This document shows, piece by piece, positions 17,162 through 26,972 of a stretch of DNA of 64,000 nucleotides (position 1 is the stretch's first letter; every line of letters starts with the position of its first letter). The notes beneath the pieces were generated by a model, which made no database searches, was not told the origin of the DNA, and saw only the letters and a program-made list of their open reading frames with translations. Location of the stretch: assembly GCA_039819785.1 (NCBI GenBank), contig JBCBRH010000018.1:12472-76471 (forward strand), in the 5' to 3' direction. A program made the translations under genes and the position numbers. This DNA comes from JBCBRD01 sp039819785. GTDB taxonomy: Bacteria > Pseudomonadota > Alphaproteobacteria > Rhizobiales > Hyphomicrobiaceae.

Positions 17162-18591
17162 AAGGGCTGCAAAGGGCACTGGCAGCTATGCGCAGGCGTA
17201 GTGCGAGCCTGACGGATCGGGCTTCAAGGTCATCGGCATATATGAAGCTGACCATGGGTGATCTGCCGGCCACATGGCGCCAGCGCTTGCCGCAGCTCGT
17301 AACATACATCGGGTCTTCCACCAGTTTGTTGATTGGCAGCGTGGCGCAGTTGGTGGCGTTTGCCATTCTCGCGCGCGCACTTGGTGTTGAGCAGTTTGGT
17401 TTTTTCCTGGCGATTACCGCTGTAACGAACATCTCCGTTCAGATTTGCGGGCTCGGTGCCATGGAACCTTTGGTGCGGCGGGTGGCGCGTGACCCTTCGG
17501 CCTACCCTGCCTTTATCGGGCATAATATCATTTTGGCATTGGTGTCAGGGACAGTCGTTTTCATTGGGTTGTTGTTTGTGCTGCCGCTGTTCCTGCCCGA
17601 AGATGGTGTTGGGCTTGGCGGGCCAGACGACGTGATCTACTTGGCGGCCATGTTTGGGTTCACCAATACGTTTTTGGTGCGCGGCATTCTCCTGACAGAA
17701 CAGATTTTCCTCGCCCACAGCCAGTTCGTCAAAGCCAACATCGCTGCCATTTCATTCGGCGTGGCGCGCGCACTAACAGCTGCTGTCGCCTGTTTCGCAT
17801 TCGGTGTTTCGACACTCGCTGAATGGGCGGCCTGGCACGCGGCTGGTCATTTGATCTTGCTGATTGCGTGCATGGTCGCGGTACTGCCCTTGGGCATCCC
17901 CAAGCTGGTGGTGCAATGGGATGAGGTGAAGCGCGGGCTGTTTTTTTCCTGGGCCTTGGTGGGACAGGGGCTGAGGCAGAATATCGACATGCTGGTTTTA
18001 GGCCTGGTGGCACCGGCTGCGATGGTCGGTAGTTTTGGCGTTGCGCGCCGGATCGCAGATACGAGTTACCTTGCCGTCAACGGGCTGAACCGCATCACCT
18101 ACCCCAGGCTCGCGGTGGCAATGGAACATTCCATTACCGATGGGCTTGCTATCTCGAAAAAGGTGCTTGCTGCTGCCGTCGGGATTTCGTTCCTGACTGC
18201 TGTCGGTGTCTACTTTGTCGCGCCGTATCTGCCGCTGCTGTTTGGACCAACATATGCGGATATGGTGCCATTCCTTCAAGCGATGTGCTGGGTCGTCATA
18301 CCGTTTTCGGTCATGGCCGTTGCGTCTGAAATTCTGAGTGCGTCTGGTCATTCCGGCATTCGGGCAATTCTATTCAACCTGACGCTGGTTGGCTCGGCCT
18401 TTATTGGCTTGATGACCTACGCATTTCTGGCCACCGGCACGATTGTGGCGCTCTACATCGTAGAGATCCTTTTGGCGTGCGGGTTCTGGGCGACCATCTG
18501 GTATCTCATGCAACGAGAGCGCGCGCGTTCTGCGTCCGCCGATGCCGAAGGCGGCGTTGATGGCGGCAAAGCGGTCGTGTCGAAGACCTAA
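17158..18591 (+). CDS. Wzx-like polysaccharide flippase
   Basis: A 477-residue polytopic inner-membrane protein of the polysaccharide transporter (MATE/MVF) superfamily, with about 12-14 hydrophobic helices (SSTSLLIGSVAQLVAFAILA; GFFLAITAVTNISVQICGLG; and, near the C-terminus, GTIVALYIVEILLACGFWAT). It should flip undecaprenyl-linked repeat units to the periplasm, between the priming transferase and the Wzy-like polymerase of this locus. The TTG at 17158 overlaps the upstream stop. ATG codons at 17188 and 17242 are alternatives, and 17242 leaves only a short leader before the first helix. The FemAB/GNAT-like gene follows within about 15 bp, so they are probably co-transcribed. Confidence 0.87.
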   Translation: MKGLQRALAAMRRRSASLTDRASRSSAYMKLTMGDLPATWRQRLPQLVTYIGSSTSLLIGSVAQLVAFAILARALGVEQFGFFLAITAVTNISVQICGLGAMEPLVRRVARDPSAYPAFIGHNIILALVSGTVVFIGLLFVLPLFLPEDGVGLGGPDDVIYLAAMFGFTNTFLVRGILLTEQIFLAHSQFVKANIAAISFGVARALTAAVACFAFGVSTLAEWAAWHAAGHLILLIACMVAVLPLGIPKLVVQWDEVKRGLFFSWALVGQGLRQNIDMLVLGLVAPAAMVGSFGVARRIADTSYLAVNGLNRITYPRLAVAMEHSITDGLAISKKVLAAAVGISFLTAVGVYFVAPYLPLLFGPTYADMVPFLQAMCWVVIPFSVMAVASEILSASGHSGIRAILFNLTLVGSAFIGLMTYAFLATGTIVALYIVEILLACGFWATIWYLMQRERARSASADAEGGVDGGKAVVSKT

Positions 18592-18606
18592 ACAGAGGAC
18601 TTGAGA

Positions 18607-19893
18607 ATGCAAACGGCGGAACCGGCAACGTCACATCAGGCGGATGGCCGACTTCACTCTGAATCTACGACGGTTGCACCCGCGGCCGGTGTTGGTGTGG
18701 CGCCTGTCGATGGGCTGGATGTCGAGGTGGTTTCGCGATCGACGGTCAGTGCTGAACAGGTGGCTGTTTCGTTGGCCCGTCAGATCGATGACTTTGCCGT
18801 CGACTGGCCGATGCTCGCTGATCCCAAGTCTGCGCTATGTCATGCGTTTCAGACGCGCGACTTTATCGAGACCTGGGAAAAGACCATTGGACGAGCGCGA
18901 GGGTCAGAACTGGCATTCATTCGTGTTGGCGAGCCGGGGCAGGCGGGGCGGCCCTTGATGCTGCTGGCGTTTGAGATTGAAACAAAAAAGGGTGTGCGCG
19001 TCCTCCGCTTCGTGGATGCAGACGTTTCAGACTACAATGCGCCGGTTGTGTTTCCCTGGACGCCTGACTGGTCGAAAGCCGATTGCCTCATGCTCTGGAA
19101 CCGGATTTTGAAAACATTGCCGGCTGTTGATGTCCTTTCGTTAGAGAAAATGCCGCTCGATGTTTTGGGCGCACCAAACCCGATGACCGCGCTGCCTACG
19201 AAGCCGTGGCCGGTATCGTGCCATCGGGCCAACCTTCACGATACGTGGGAGAGCTTTGCAGAGGACCGCGTCCGGCAATCCAAAACGCACCGGCGGTATC
19301 AAAGGGGGCTGCGGCGCGATCACGACGTCCAATATACCGGCTCTGAAAACATGGATGATGCGCAGATTGCGGCAACACTTGAGGTGTTGTTTGAACAAAA
19401 AGCGCGCCGGTTTCGAGAGACGCGGGTGCCGGGTTTTGAGCCGGGAGATGGAAAGCACGATTTTTATTCGACAATGGCACTGGCGTCAGGAACACGGGCC
19501 AATGTCCATGTGTCGATTATCAAAGCAGACGATTCCGCGATGGCCACGCAGTGGGGCATCAAATTCGATGATCGCTATTACTACCTGATCTGCGGACATG
19601 ATGTGGAGCGGTGGGCGAAGTTGTCGCCTGGTCGCATGATCAATGAGGGTATGTTGAAATGGTGCCACGAGCAGGGGCTCAAGGTCGCTGACTTCGGCAT
19701 TGGGGATGAAGTTTACAAATTTGAATTCTGCGACCAGCACCCCGTACTGTGTTCCCATTTGTCTGGTCTGACAGTCAAGGGGAAAGCGTTTGTTGTTGGT
19801 GTCGAAACTTTGAAAAAGATGCGCCAGTTGACGATCTGGCAGAAGGTCCGTCCCTACAAGTGGGTCGTGCTTCGCGCTCTGCAGCGGAAATAG
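18607..19893 (+). CDS. FemAB/CelD-like GNAT-fold protein of EPS biosynthesis
   Basis: A 428-residue soluble protein resembling the CelD/BcsL (Acetyltransf_6) group. A central GNAT-fold region covers about residues 190-390, with RVRQSKTHRRYQRGLRRDHD, then TLEVLFEQKARRFRETRVPG, and WCHEQGLKVADFGIGDEVYK near the end. Such proteins transfer acyl or aminoacyl groups, and in EPS clusters they are assumed to decorate the sugar chain. The first ~60 residues look disordered. The ATG at 18607 has AGAGGA eight bases upstream and is preferred over the TTG at 18601. It is last in the plus-strand EPS unit and converges on the glycosyltransferase genes. Confidence 0.8.
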   Translation: MQTAEPATSHQADGRLHSESTTVAPAAGVGVAPVDGLDVEVVSRSTVSAEQVAVSLARQIDDFAVDWPMLADPKSALCHAFQTRDFIETWEKTIGRARGSELAFIRVGEPGQAGRPLMLLAFEIETKKGVRVLRFVDADVSDYNAPVVFPWTPDWSKADCLMLWNRILKTLPAVDVLSLEKMPLDVLGAPNPMTALPTKPWPVSCHRANLHDTWESFAEDRVRQSKTHRRYQRGLRRDHDVQYTGSENMDDAQIAATLEVLFEQKARRFRETRVPGFEPGDGKHDFYSTMALASGTRANVHVSIIKADDSAMATQWGIKFDDRYYYLICGHDVERWAKLSPGRMINEGMLKWCHEQGLKVADFGIGDEVYKFEFCDQHPVLCSHLSGLTVKGKAFVVGVETLKKMRQLTIWQKVRPYKWVVLRALQRK

Positions 19894-19924
19894 CCCGCAG
19901 TCTTTGCTGTCGGTTCGGCTGCCG

Positions 19925-21268
19925 TCATTCGGCGGCGGTTGCCGTCCCACGTGAGGAAGCCAGTTCAGTGTGTGAAGCGTGTTCCAGCGGCGTGAGGGCA
20001 TCATCGTGATTGCGCGACCAGCTTAGGATTGACCCAAGCTTATCGGTGTGTGGCCTTGATCTGATGTGTGCTTCAACGGGCAGGTGCATGGCGGAACGGT
20101 ACACCCCGATTGTTGCGTGTGCGATCTGATCCCACGAAAAGTACTTTGCCACGTGACCGGTTCGCTGCTCTTTCGCCTCCGATGACAGCCCGTGGCCAGC
20201 TTTTGTCGCGATCTGTCGTGTCAGTGCGTCGACGTCTGTTACGGGGTAGTAGTCTTCGTCTGCCAAACCCACTTCAAGATTGGCCTCGATATCGCTTGCC
20301 ACGCACGGCAGTCCATAAGACAGCGCTTCGAGGAGCGCGATTGGCAGCCCTTCGTGGGACGAGACGAGTGCGAACAGTCCAGCCTGGGCGTAGAGCGCAT
20401 CCAGCTTTGCGCCCTTTTGGAAACCCGTCATGACGACATTATCTGTCTGGGCCGCCAGATCTTCGACGCTGCGCGAATAGGCATCAGGGTGGTCGGCGGC
20501 ACCGACGATCGCGAGTTTCCAGCCGGCAAGGTTTGATGCCGCGAATGCCGTGATCAGGTCCTTATGGCGCTTTTCCGGGACCAAGCGGCCAACGGCGAGG
20601 ACGTATTTTCCAGGTTCCAGGCCGAATGTCCGTATGGCTTCTGCGTCCTGGTTTGCCGGTGGCGGGTTCACGCCGTTGGGAATGGCGGCCACGTCCGTAT
20701 AGTAACCGGCGCGCATGCTGCCTGCGATGCTTCGTGAGACGGCGATGCGCCGGTTTGAAATCCGCATGCCCAGCCATTCGCCCAGCTTGAGCATCGTCTT
20801 GGCGACGCGGCCCCATTTGTCACGATCGTAATCATAGCCGTGGTGCGTGACGACGACGCGTAGACCGAGCAGGCGGGCGAGAGGCACCATCAGCATCGGT
20901 CCGACCGCATGGATGTGCAATACATCGGGGCGACGGCGAAAGGCTGCATGCAAAACGCCAAGGAAGGTGTGCACGGCGGCTTCCGTCGATTTGTTGGTTG
21001 GACACGAGATGGGCTGCAGCTTGATATTGTTCCAGACAGATGGATGCTTTGGTTCGACGTAGGGCTTTCGGACGATTACTTCGACATCGCAGCCTTCGCG
21101 GGCCAGTCTGGGTGCAAGATGCTCAACGTGGCGTTCAACACCGCCTTGAATATCGGGATACCCGCGCAAACCTAGCAGTGTGATCCGCAAGGGCCGGGAC
21201 CCATAGGGCGGCTGTGCTCCGGGTGCGCCGGTGGTGGACGGCGGGCTTTTTGATGGTTGGGTGGTCAT
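19925..21268 (-). CDS. Glycosyltransferase family 4 protein
   Basis: A 447-residue GT-B retaining glycosyltransferase. The N-terminal domain starts with LRITLLGLRGYPDIQGGVER, a GG-x-ER motif common to this group. The C-terminal domain has the nucleotide-sugar site: LAVGRLVPEKRHKDLITAFA, and the EX7E region SSHEGLPIALLEALSYGLP. It adds a sugar to the growing lipid-linked repeat at the cytoplasmic membrane; donor and linkage cannot be read. Its ATG overlaps the stop of the preceding glycosyltransferase by 4 bp (ATGA). It is the last gene of a minus-strand EPS operon. Confidence 0.9.
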   Translation of the reverse strand: MTTQPSKSPPSTTGAPGAQPPYGSRPLRITLLGLRGYPDIQGGVERHVEHLAPRLAREGCDVEVIVRKPYVEPKHPSVWNNIKLQPISCPTNKSTEAAVHTFLGVLHAAFRRRPDVLHIHAVGPMLMVPLARLLGLRVVVTHHGYDYDRDKWGRVAKTMLKLGEWLGMRISNRRIAVSRSIAGSMRAGYYTDVAAIPNGVNPPPANQDAEAIRTFGLEPGKYVLAVGRLVPEKRHKDLITAFAASNLAGWKLAIVGAADHPDAYSRSVEDLAAQTDNVVMTGFQKGAKLDALYAQAGLFALVSSHEGLPIALLEALSYGLPCVASDIEANLEVGLADEDYYPVTDVDALTRQIATKAGHGLSSEAKEQRTGHVAKYFSWDQIAHATIGVYRSAMHLPVEAHIRSRPHTDKLGSILSWSRNHDDALTPLEHASHTELASSRGTATAAE

Positions 21269-22566
21269 GAGGCCTTTATTCCAATTGGGTCTGCCAACCG
21301 CGGTGCTGGAGCGCCAAGCTCGCTGTACAAATTCGATATGGCGTTGATGTATCTTTCAGGGCTGAAATCCTGCTCCACCCAGGCCCGGCCGGCGCGCCCC
21401 ATCTGCGCGATTTTTGCGTCTGGCATTCCAGCAAATCGCCGCAAGGCTTCGGTCAGTTCGGCAATGTTGCCGGGTGTGAAGATTTCACCGGTTTCACCAT
21501 GGCGAATAGCCTCCGGTATGCCGCCGATGTTCGCACCGATAACTGGGCGGCCGAGGGCGTAGGCTTCCAGAATTGAGACGGGGGCATTTTCGTACCATGT
21601 GGATGGGATGACCACGGCGCGGCTATCGTGGATGGCGTTATGCAGGTCCGTGCCGGATTGGTAGCCCAGGAATTCCACGTCGGCATTCTTTGCTTTTGCG
21701 AGTGCACGCAGTTCGGCTTCTTGTTGGCCGCTGCCGACAAGGGCTACGGCAACGCGGGCGATGGCAGCTGCCTCGATGAGCGTGTCCAGGCCCTTTTCGT
21801 GGCTTAAGCGGCCGAAATAAACAAAGCGCCTGGCCGGTTGATCGTCGAATGCATGCTGCGTCGCATCGACGATGTTGGGGATGTAGGTGAAGCGATCACG
21901 CTGCCAACCCCATTCGACCAGCTTGTCGATCAGGAACCGGCTGGGGACGACGAACCGGTCGACGTTGTTGTCATAGATGCGGAGCGTGCGATGCAGTGCT
22001 GTTTCAAACATGATCATGGCACTCAGCGGCAGAGAGCCTTTGATGCAGCGGTTGAGGACGACGTTGTGAATGCGTCCGCCTTTGCAGCGCTCGCACACGG
22101 CGTTATTGACCCGCATGGTGTAGGCCGGGCAGGCAAGCTTGAGGTCGTGCAACGTTAAGACGGTCGGTACGCCGGCCTTGCGCAGTTCGGGAAAGATGGC
22201 TGGTGAAATGTGGTGGTAGACGTTATGTGCGTGTGCCACGTCTGGGCGCGTGCGCTCAATCATGCGCGCGATTTTCCGACGGGCTTCGAACGAGTAAATC
22301 ACACGGCTCGCGTTGATCAGTTTTTGTTTCAAGCCATACGTATTACCGAACTCGATTTCTTCTACGAATAGGTCGTCGTTCGGGTCAGGGTCGTTTTTTT
22401 CGTGGCGCATGGCGAAGTTGCTGACGTTCCAACCCGCGCCGTTCAACAGCCTGTTGTGTTCAGCGTAGACCACTTCCGCGCCGCCGCGGCGGTAGTTGTA
22501 ATTGTTGATTGAAAGCAGGCGGGGCTTGTGAGGCCTGGCGCGCTGCGGTGGTCTGGTTGCTGTCAT
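21265..22566 (-). CDS. Glycosyltransferase family 4 protein
   Basis: A 433-residue GT-B glycosyltransferase. The N-terminal domain begins RLLSINNYNYRRGGAEVVYA (GG-A-E donor-side motif). It carries a four-Cys patch around LKLACPAYTMRVNNAVCERC, seen in a subgroup of these enzymes and possibly metal-binding. The C-terminal domain has VYFGRLSHEKGLDTLIEAAA and STWYENAPVSILEAYALGRP, the conserved donor-binding glutamates. It probably extends the EPS repeat unit. It is coupled at both ends by ATGA overlaps, to the deacetylase upstream and the next glycosyltransferase downstream. Confidence 0.9.
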   Translation of the reverse strand: MTATRPPQRARPHKPRLLSINNYNYRRGGAEVVYAEHNRLLNGAGWNVSNFAMRHEKNDPDPNDDLFVEEIEFGNTYGLKQKLINASRVIYSFEARRKIARMIERTRPDVAHAHNVYHHISPAIFPELRKAGVPTVLTLHDLKLACPAYTMRVNNAVCERCKGGRIHNVVLNRCIKGSLPLSAMIMFETALHRTLRIYDNNVDRFVVPSRFLIDKLVEWGWQRDRFTYIPNIVDATQHAFDDQPARRFVYFGRLSHEKGLDTLIEAAAIARVAVALVGSGQQEAELRALAKAKNADVEFLGYQSGTDLHNAIHDSRAVVIPSTWYENAPVSILEAYALGRPVIGANIGGIPEAIRHGETGEIFTPGNIAELTEALRRFAGMPDAKIAQMGRAGRAWVEQDFSPERYINAISNLYSELGAPAPRLADPIGIKAS

Positions 22567-23357
22567 GGTGCGGTTTGCTCCGTAACAGAATCGGGGCGGT
22601 GGTTTGGTACGTTGCTAGCAGTGAGAGCGGAGCGGACGGTTCTGATTTCGCAGCCCATGGCCAGGGCTTCAGCGATGGCGCTTTCGAGGGCTTCAGGCGT
22701 TGTACCGAAAGGACTGTGATCCTCGGCGATGTCGTGTGTGAAGAAGATGAGCCAGCCTTTTTGTTCTGCGGTTTCGGCAATCCAGTCCGACGGTGTTTTC
22801 CCATCGACCGGGGCGACCTGTAGAGGAATGGATTTCAGAAACATCAGGTCTGCCCGGCCGCGGTTGACGCCGGGAATGCCGCCGCGAGCGGATGTGTAGC
22901 GACGGCGCAGTTCGCGTTTGGCCATCAGCGTTGGCCTATTAAAGGGGTATGAGAAGTTTTGGCATTCGGTTGTCGGCTGCACCTGGGAAAGTGCTTTTGC
23001 ATTGAGATCAAGGTCGGCGTTTATCTCAGTGCGCGACAGAGTATTCAACGGGCGGTGGCTGAACGTGTGACAGGCGATCTCATGTCCAGCATTTCTCAGT
23101 TTGATCAGTTCGTCGTTGCTGGCGCACGTCGCGTGATAATCGGTGACTTTACCGATCAAGCCGCCCGCTACGTAATACGTGCCATGCGCACCGGCCTGAT
23201 TGAGCAGGTCTGCTCCAACTGTTGCGGCGGTGGCTGGGACGTCATCGAAGGTAAAGCTTACGATCGGGGCAGGCGGGGTGAGTATTGCTTCCTTGCGGAA
23301 CAGTTTGGCGGCTGCATGGCGCGCAAATCCGTCGGCATATCTTTTGGGAATGATCAC
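22563..23357 (-). CDS. Polysaccharide deacetylase (NodB homology)
   Basis: A 264-residue metal-dependent deacetylase that removes N- or O-acetyl groups from sugars. NodB motifs are visible: the catalytic/metal pair SFTFDDVPATA, the zinc histidines HEIACHTFSHRPL, the R-x-x-x-x region NFSYPFNRPT, and a late WLIFFTHDI histidine. The frame stays open about 400 bp further upstream, but that part is an Arg/Pro/Cys-rich shadow of the Wzy gene. The GTG at 23357 makes a 4-bp GTGA overlap with the upstream stop, in line with the ATGA overlaps downstream, so I take it as the start. No signal peptide is seen, so it may act on lipid-linked intermediates in the cytoplasm. Confidence 0.85.
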   Translation of the reverse strand: MIIPKRYADGFARHAAAKLFRKEAILTPPAPIVSFTFDDVPATAATVGADLLNQAGAHGTYYVAGGLIGKVTDYHATCASNDELIKLRNAGHEIACHTFSHRPLNTLSRTEINADLDLNAKALSQVQPTTECQNFSYPFNRPTLMAKRELRRRYTSARGGIPGVNRGRADLMFLKSIPLQVAPVDGKTPSDWIAETAEQKGWLIFFTHDIAEDHSPFGTTPEALESAIAEALAMGCEIRTVRSALTASNVPNHRPDSVTEQTAP

Positions 23358-24757
23358 GTCGCCCCCCGTGTGGTTTGGAGGGGCATGGCAACCGGTTGTC
23401 GGGTTGGTAATGGGTTTTCCACCAGCCGTGCGGACGCTTGATAACGCAGCCCAAAAAGTGCCAGCAGCAACGTGATCCACACCGGGCCGCCGCCGACGAA
23501 AAACACGCTTTCCAGGCTTGCGGAAAACAGTCCGTAGATCCAGATGTTGACGAACAGGGCGTTGAGCGCGTGGTCGGCACCGATGGCCTGTGCACGGGCA
23601 AGGTCCAATGCGGGTTGGATGACGATCCAGGCCAGCATCAAGATAAGTCCAGGGGCACCAATTGTGAGGAATGCTTCTATGTAGGCGTTGTGGGCGTTGG
23701 AGGCACGGTTGGCCCACGTCTCGATTGATGAGCCGGAATTGAACACGTCGCCGGTTCCCCAAAAGGATTGGAAACCGTGTCCGAGCAAGGGACGGCTCAT
23801 CGCTTCACCGATGGCATAGGACCAGATGGCTGTGCGATCGGTATACGTTGCGTCCATTCCAAGAGCTTGAAGCGTGGCGTGAACGGGCGGCAGAAGTGCG
23901 GATCCTACCGTCAGGAACGCCAACAGCCCGATGCCAGCAGACACGAGCACTACTTTACCGGACGGGGATCTTGAATTCAGGATCAGCCAGGATGCCAGAA
24001 GGGTCACTGCGAACAGGGCCAACGGCGTTTTTGATCCTGTAAAGATGAGGAATATCGTCGAGGCTACGAACAGTGTCGCTCCGACCAGGAATGCGCCTGC
24101 ACGCGCAACGTATAGCCCGATGAACATCATCAGAATGCATGCCGTTCCAGCTTCGTTTTTGTGCTGGAAGGACCCACGCCAGTCACCGGCCAGCTGTGGT
24201 TCGAGAAGTTCTGTGTGCTGGTGTACGGCCAGGTGCGGGACGGTGAATACGCCGACGTATGAGACGATGAGAGTTGTTCCGATGCCGAGCGCGAGCAATC
24301 CTGAAAAGTGGCGTTTGCTGAGTGGGAGGAGGAGGAGTGTCGCCGCCTGCAGGGCAATGAGACAGGCAAGGACAAACTTTTTTAATGCCAACGCGGGGTA
24401 AGGCGATAGCGCGGCACTCAATCCAATCCAGATCAATAGCGCGATAAGGGCTGGTGAGGCGAGCAGGAGGTAGCGGTTCAGGTTTCCAAGCAGCGCATAG
24501 ATCAGGCACGAACCGGCGAGCAGAAGTGCGGCTGCCTGGTTCAGCCGGTCACCGCCTAGGTTGGGCAGCAAAACCTTTGGGTCGCGAAGGTCTGGGAAGG
24601 CTTTCAGGGAAATCCAGAAAAACCAGAAGACGGCAAGAAACAGGGCGCTGCGAATGACGAATTCGATGGCCTGTTCTGGTGACGCCGATGCGGTTGCGGC
24701 TGTGCCGTGATCGGTCTGTGTGGCGCGCAAAGGCGATTGCTGTCTCTTGCCAGTCAT
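23354..24757 (-). CDS. Wzy-like O-antigen/EPS polymerase
   Basis: A 467-residue polytopic membrane protein of the O-antigen ligase/polymerase superfamily with about 10-12 helices (LFLAVFWFFWISLKAFPDLR; LLLAGSCLIYALLGNLNRYL). The conserved Wzy_C region is present: GHGFQSFWGTGDVF, then ASNAHNAYIEAFLTIGAPGL. It would polymerise undecaprenyl-linked repeat units in the periplasm. The neighbouring Wzx-like flippase and Wzz-like copolymerase make a Wzx/Wzy-dependent pathway likely. The ATG at 24757 is preferred over a GTG at 24766. It begins 30 bp after the copolymerase stop. Confidence 0.87.
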   Translation of the reverse strand: MTGKRQQSPLRATQTDHGTAATASASPEQAIEFVIRSALFLAVFWFFWISLKAFPDLRDPKVLLPNLGGDRLNQAAALLLAGSCLIYALLGNLNRYLLLASPALIALLIWIGLSAALSPYPALALKKFVLACLIALQAATLLLLPLSKRHFSGLLALGIGTTLIVSYVGVFTVPHLAVHQHTELLEPQLAGDWRGSFQHKNEAGTACILMMFIGLYVARAGAFLVGATLFVASTIFLIFTGSKTPLALFAVTLLASWLILNSRSPSGKVVLVSAGIGLLAFLTVGSALLPPVHATLQALGMDATYTDRTAIWSYAIGEAMSRPLLGHGFQSFWGTGDVFNSGSSIETWANRASNAHNAYIEAFLTIGAPGLILMLAWIVIQPALDLARAQAIGADHALNALFVNIWIYGLFSASLESVFFVGGGPVWITLLLALFGLRYQASARLVENPLPTRQPVAMPLQTTRGAT

Positions 24758-24787
24758 TGTCGGCACAAGGTCCGTCTTCCAATGGGG

Positions 24788-26878
24788 TCAGAGCCAGGCT
24801 GGCTGGCTTGGCGGTGGCAGCTTGTCGTCAGATGCTGGCGAGCTTGTTGCAGGGCGGCCGGCGCCAGGTCGCATTAGTCGGGGCTCCCTGCGGAAGGTGT
24901 TCTTTTGGTCGCTCGGGGCTGCGGGCTTTTCGGCGTTGCTTTGATTTTCGGGGCCAGCCGGTGAGACCGGTTGAATCGCGACCGTGCCCGTTCGTGTCTC
25001 TGTGGTCGTCGTGTCCAACGGTTCGGGTGGCTGGTAATTGTTCAAAACGTTTCCTGCTGGCTGAGCCTGAGGTTGCCGTGTCGTTGCGGTCTTTGCCAGT
25101 GCCGCCGCGGTTGCAACGGGTTCTTGACGCGGCACGATTTCGACATTGGCAGCTTCGTCAAAATCTGTGGCGGCATCGGTCAGGGTGTGCGCGCGCGCAG
25201 CCTGCTGGGTGGGTGGTTTGGTATCGCCGGCGGTGGACGTTCGTGCGGTGTGTTCGACCGGCGATGTTTGCGTGGCATGATCGTCAGGCTTGGCTGTGTT
25301 TGTGCGCGTTGTGTCCTGAGGCGGCATGAACGAGGTGGCTTCCGGCACAGGTTGTGTGACCCGGCGTCTGACGCCGAACCCGGCAAACTGCAAGGCCAGC
25401 GCTAATGCCATACCAAGCCCTGTCCCCAGGCCAAAACCACCAACGGCCAGCAGCAGCTTGGAAGGGGGCAGGCTTTTGTTTTTTGGTGGGATGGCGGGCG
25501 AGATCACACGCGTGTTGGGAACCTCGATCTTTTCCTGCTGGCCGATTTCCTGCGTCCGCAAGAGGAAGGCTTCATACACACGGCGGTTGGCTTCCACGTC
25601 GCGTTCAAGCTCGCGCAGCTGGACTTGCTTTTGGTTTATCTTCGTCAGCTGGTTTTTGATGTCGTTTAAAGTTTCGGACAACGTTGTTTCGGAATCCCGC
25701 GCGCGCTGGACGTCCCGGCCGATCGAGCTTGCCACGCGATTGACTTCTGAATTCACCTCGCGGCGGAGCCTTGCGACTTCCTGGCGGGCTTGGGCTGCTG
25801 CTGGATGCCTGGGCAACAGCTGCGCAGACATTTCGGCTTCGCGCCTTTCGGCAGACGCGAGTTGGCCGCGAAGAGCAGCCAACGTCTGAGATCCCGTCGC
25901 CTCGGGGATCGAGCCGACGTCATCGCCGGATCGTCTGATTTGTTCAATCTGCCGGTTGCGAGCTTCGGCCTGTGCGCGACGCGTGCGCGCCTGGATCAGC
26001 TGACCGGAGACGGCTGTCAGCTGCTGTTCGTTCACGAGTTGGCCACTGGCGGACAGGATGTTGTTTTCGCGTTTGAATGTTTCGACGGCCTGCTCGGATT
26101 CGATCACACGCTGCTTCAGCCCCTCAAGGCGCGCTGCAAGCGAGTCGAAGGCCTGGCGTGCAGCACCCGATGTCGTATTCTGCTGTTCTTCGAGAAAGGC
26201 CTGCACGATCGCGTCCACGAGGCGAACCGACTTTTGTCGATCCGATGACCATACGCCCAGGTTGACGACAAACGTCCGTTCCTGGCGCTGTGCCCAGACC
26301 CGTTCTTCCAATGTGCGTAAGGCGGTCAATTCGAGATCGGGCGGGCCCGTGTCTTCTTCAGATCTCAGGCCTGATCGTTTGAGCAGCAGGCGCAGGTGGT
26401 CAATAGGTGTGACCGGTGCATCGCTTACGAACTCGGGGTCGTCGATCAGGTTTTCCTCACGCACCACACGGCGCAGAACCTTTGTCGACAGCAGCACGCG
26501 CGTTTGCGTTTCCACCTCCGCGATCATGGCTTCGTTTAATTGCGATGTGTTGCGCAATCCGCGATCGACGATGCGCAGTTCGCTAGGGTCGATGATCAAC
26601 TGAGCGAAGGCGTTATAACGGGGGGCGAACAAAGAGCCTACGGCGACGGCGGCAGCGGCTGTCAGAAGCGCGATGAGCGTGATGAGGCCTTTGCGCCGCC
26701 AGATTTCTGACAATGGCGATGCATTGCCTGGCGCTGCAGCAGATGGCGCTGCTGGAGCAGGCTGTGCTGCCGACGTTCCGTCGTGGGGCGTCGTCGCAGT
26801 TTGGCTGGCGGCTGGCGGTGCGCCGACTTCGTACATACGCGGTACCTGGTCAGGACAAAAACCGTCTGCTGCCCGCAT
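24788..26878 (-). CDS. Wzz/GumC-type polysaccharide copolymerase without kinase domain
   Basis: A 696-residue chain-length regulator of EPS export. The N-terminal Wzz domain follows a first transmembrane helix (KGLITLIALLTAAAAVAVGS). A long coiled coil follows (LEGLKQRVIESEQAVETFKR; EARNRQIEQI; LRELERDVEANRRVYEAFLL). The second helix is LLLAVGGFGLGTGLGMALAL, preceded by the proline-rich PAIPPKNKSLPPSKL. Where many family members carry a tyrosine kinase, this one ends in ~185 residues rich in Pro, Thr and Ala with no Walker motifs. An ATG at 26836 is a possible alternative start. It should control chain length with the Wzy-like protein. Confidence 0.87.
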   Translation of the reverse strand: MRAADGFCPDQVPRMYEVGAPPAASQTATTPHDGTSAAQPAPAAPSAAAPGNASPLSEIWRRKGLITLIALLTAAAAVAVGSLFAPRYNAFAQLIIDPSELRIVDRGLRNTSQLNEAMIAEVETQTRVLLSTKVLRRVVREENLIDDPEFVSDAPVTPIDHLRLLLKRSGLRSEEDTGPPDLELTALRTLEERVWAQRQERTFVVNLGVWSSDRQKSVRLVDAIVQAFLEEQQNTTSGAARQAFDSLAARLEGLKQRVIESEQAVETFKRENNILSASGQLVNEQQLTAVSGQLIQARTRRAQAEARNRQIEQIRRSGDDVGSIPEATGSQTLAALRGQLASAERREAEMSAQLLPRHPAAAQARQEVARLRREVNSEVNRVASSIGRDVQRARDSETTLSETLNDIKNQLTKINQKQVQLRELERDVEANRRVYEAFLLRTQEIGQQEKIEVPNTRVISPAIPPKNKSLPPSKLLLAVGGFGLGTGLGMALALALQFAGFGVRRRVTQPVPEATSFMPPQDTTRTNTAKPDDHATQTSPVEHTARTSTAGDTKPPTQQAARAHTLTDAATDFDEAANVEIVPRQEPVATAAALAKTATTRQPQAQPAGNVLNNYQPPEPLDTTTTETRTGTVAIQPVSPAGPENQSNAEKPAAPSDQKNTFRREPRLMRPGAGRPATSSPASDDKLPPPSQPAWL

Positions 26879-26972
26879 CGGCAGCTTGAGATTGGCTTTG
26901 TGAACAACTTCTTACGATATGCTCAAGTTTAGCGCATCGCGCAACCGTTTGATAAGCCCACCCTTTGCATCG

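Noticed and set aside
22563..23762. A longer polysaccharide deacetylase starting at 23762
   Set aside because: The first ~135 residues are Arg/Pro/Cys-rich and overlap the Wzy-like gene in another frame. The GTG at 23357 gives a 4-bp overlap like its neighbours.
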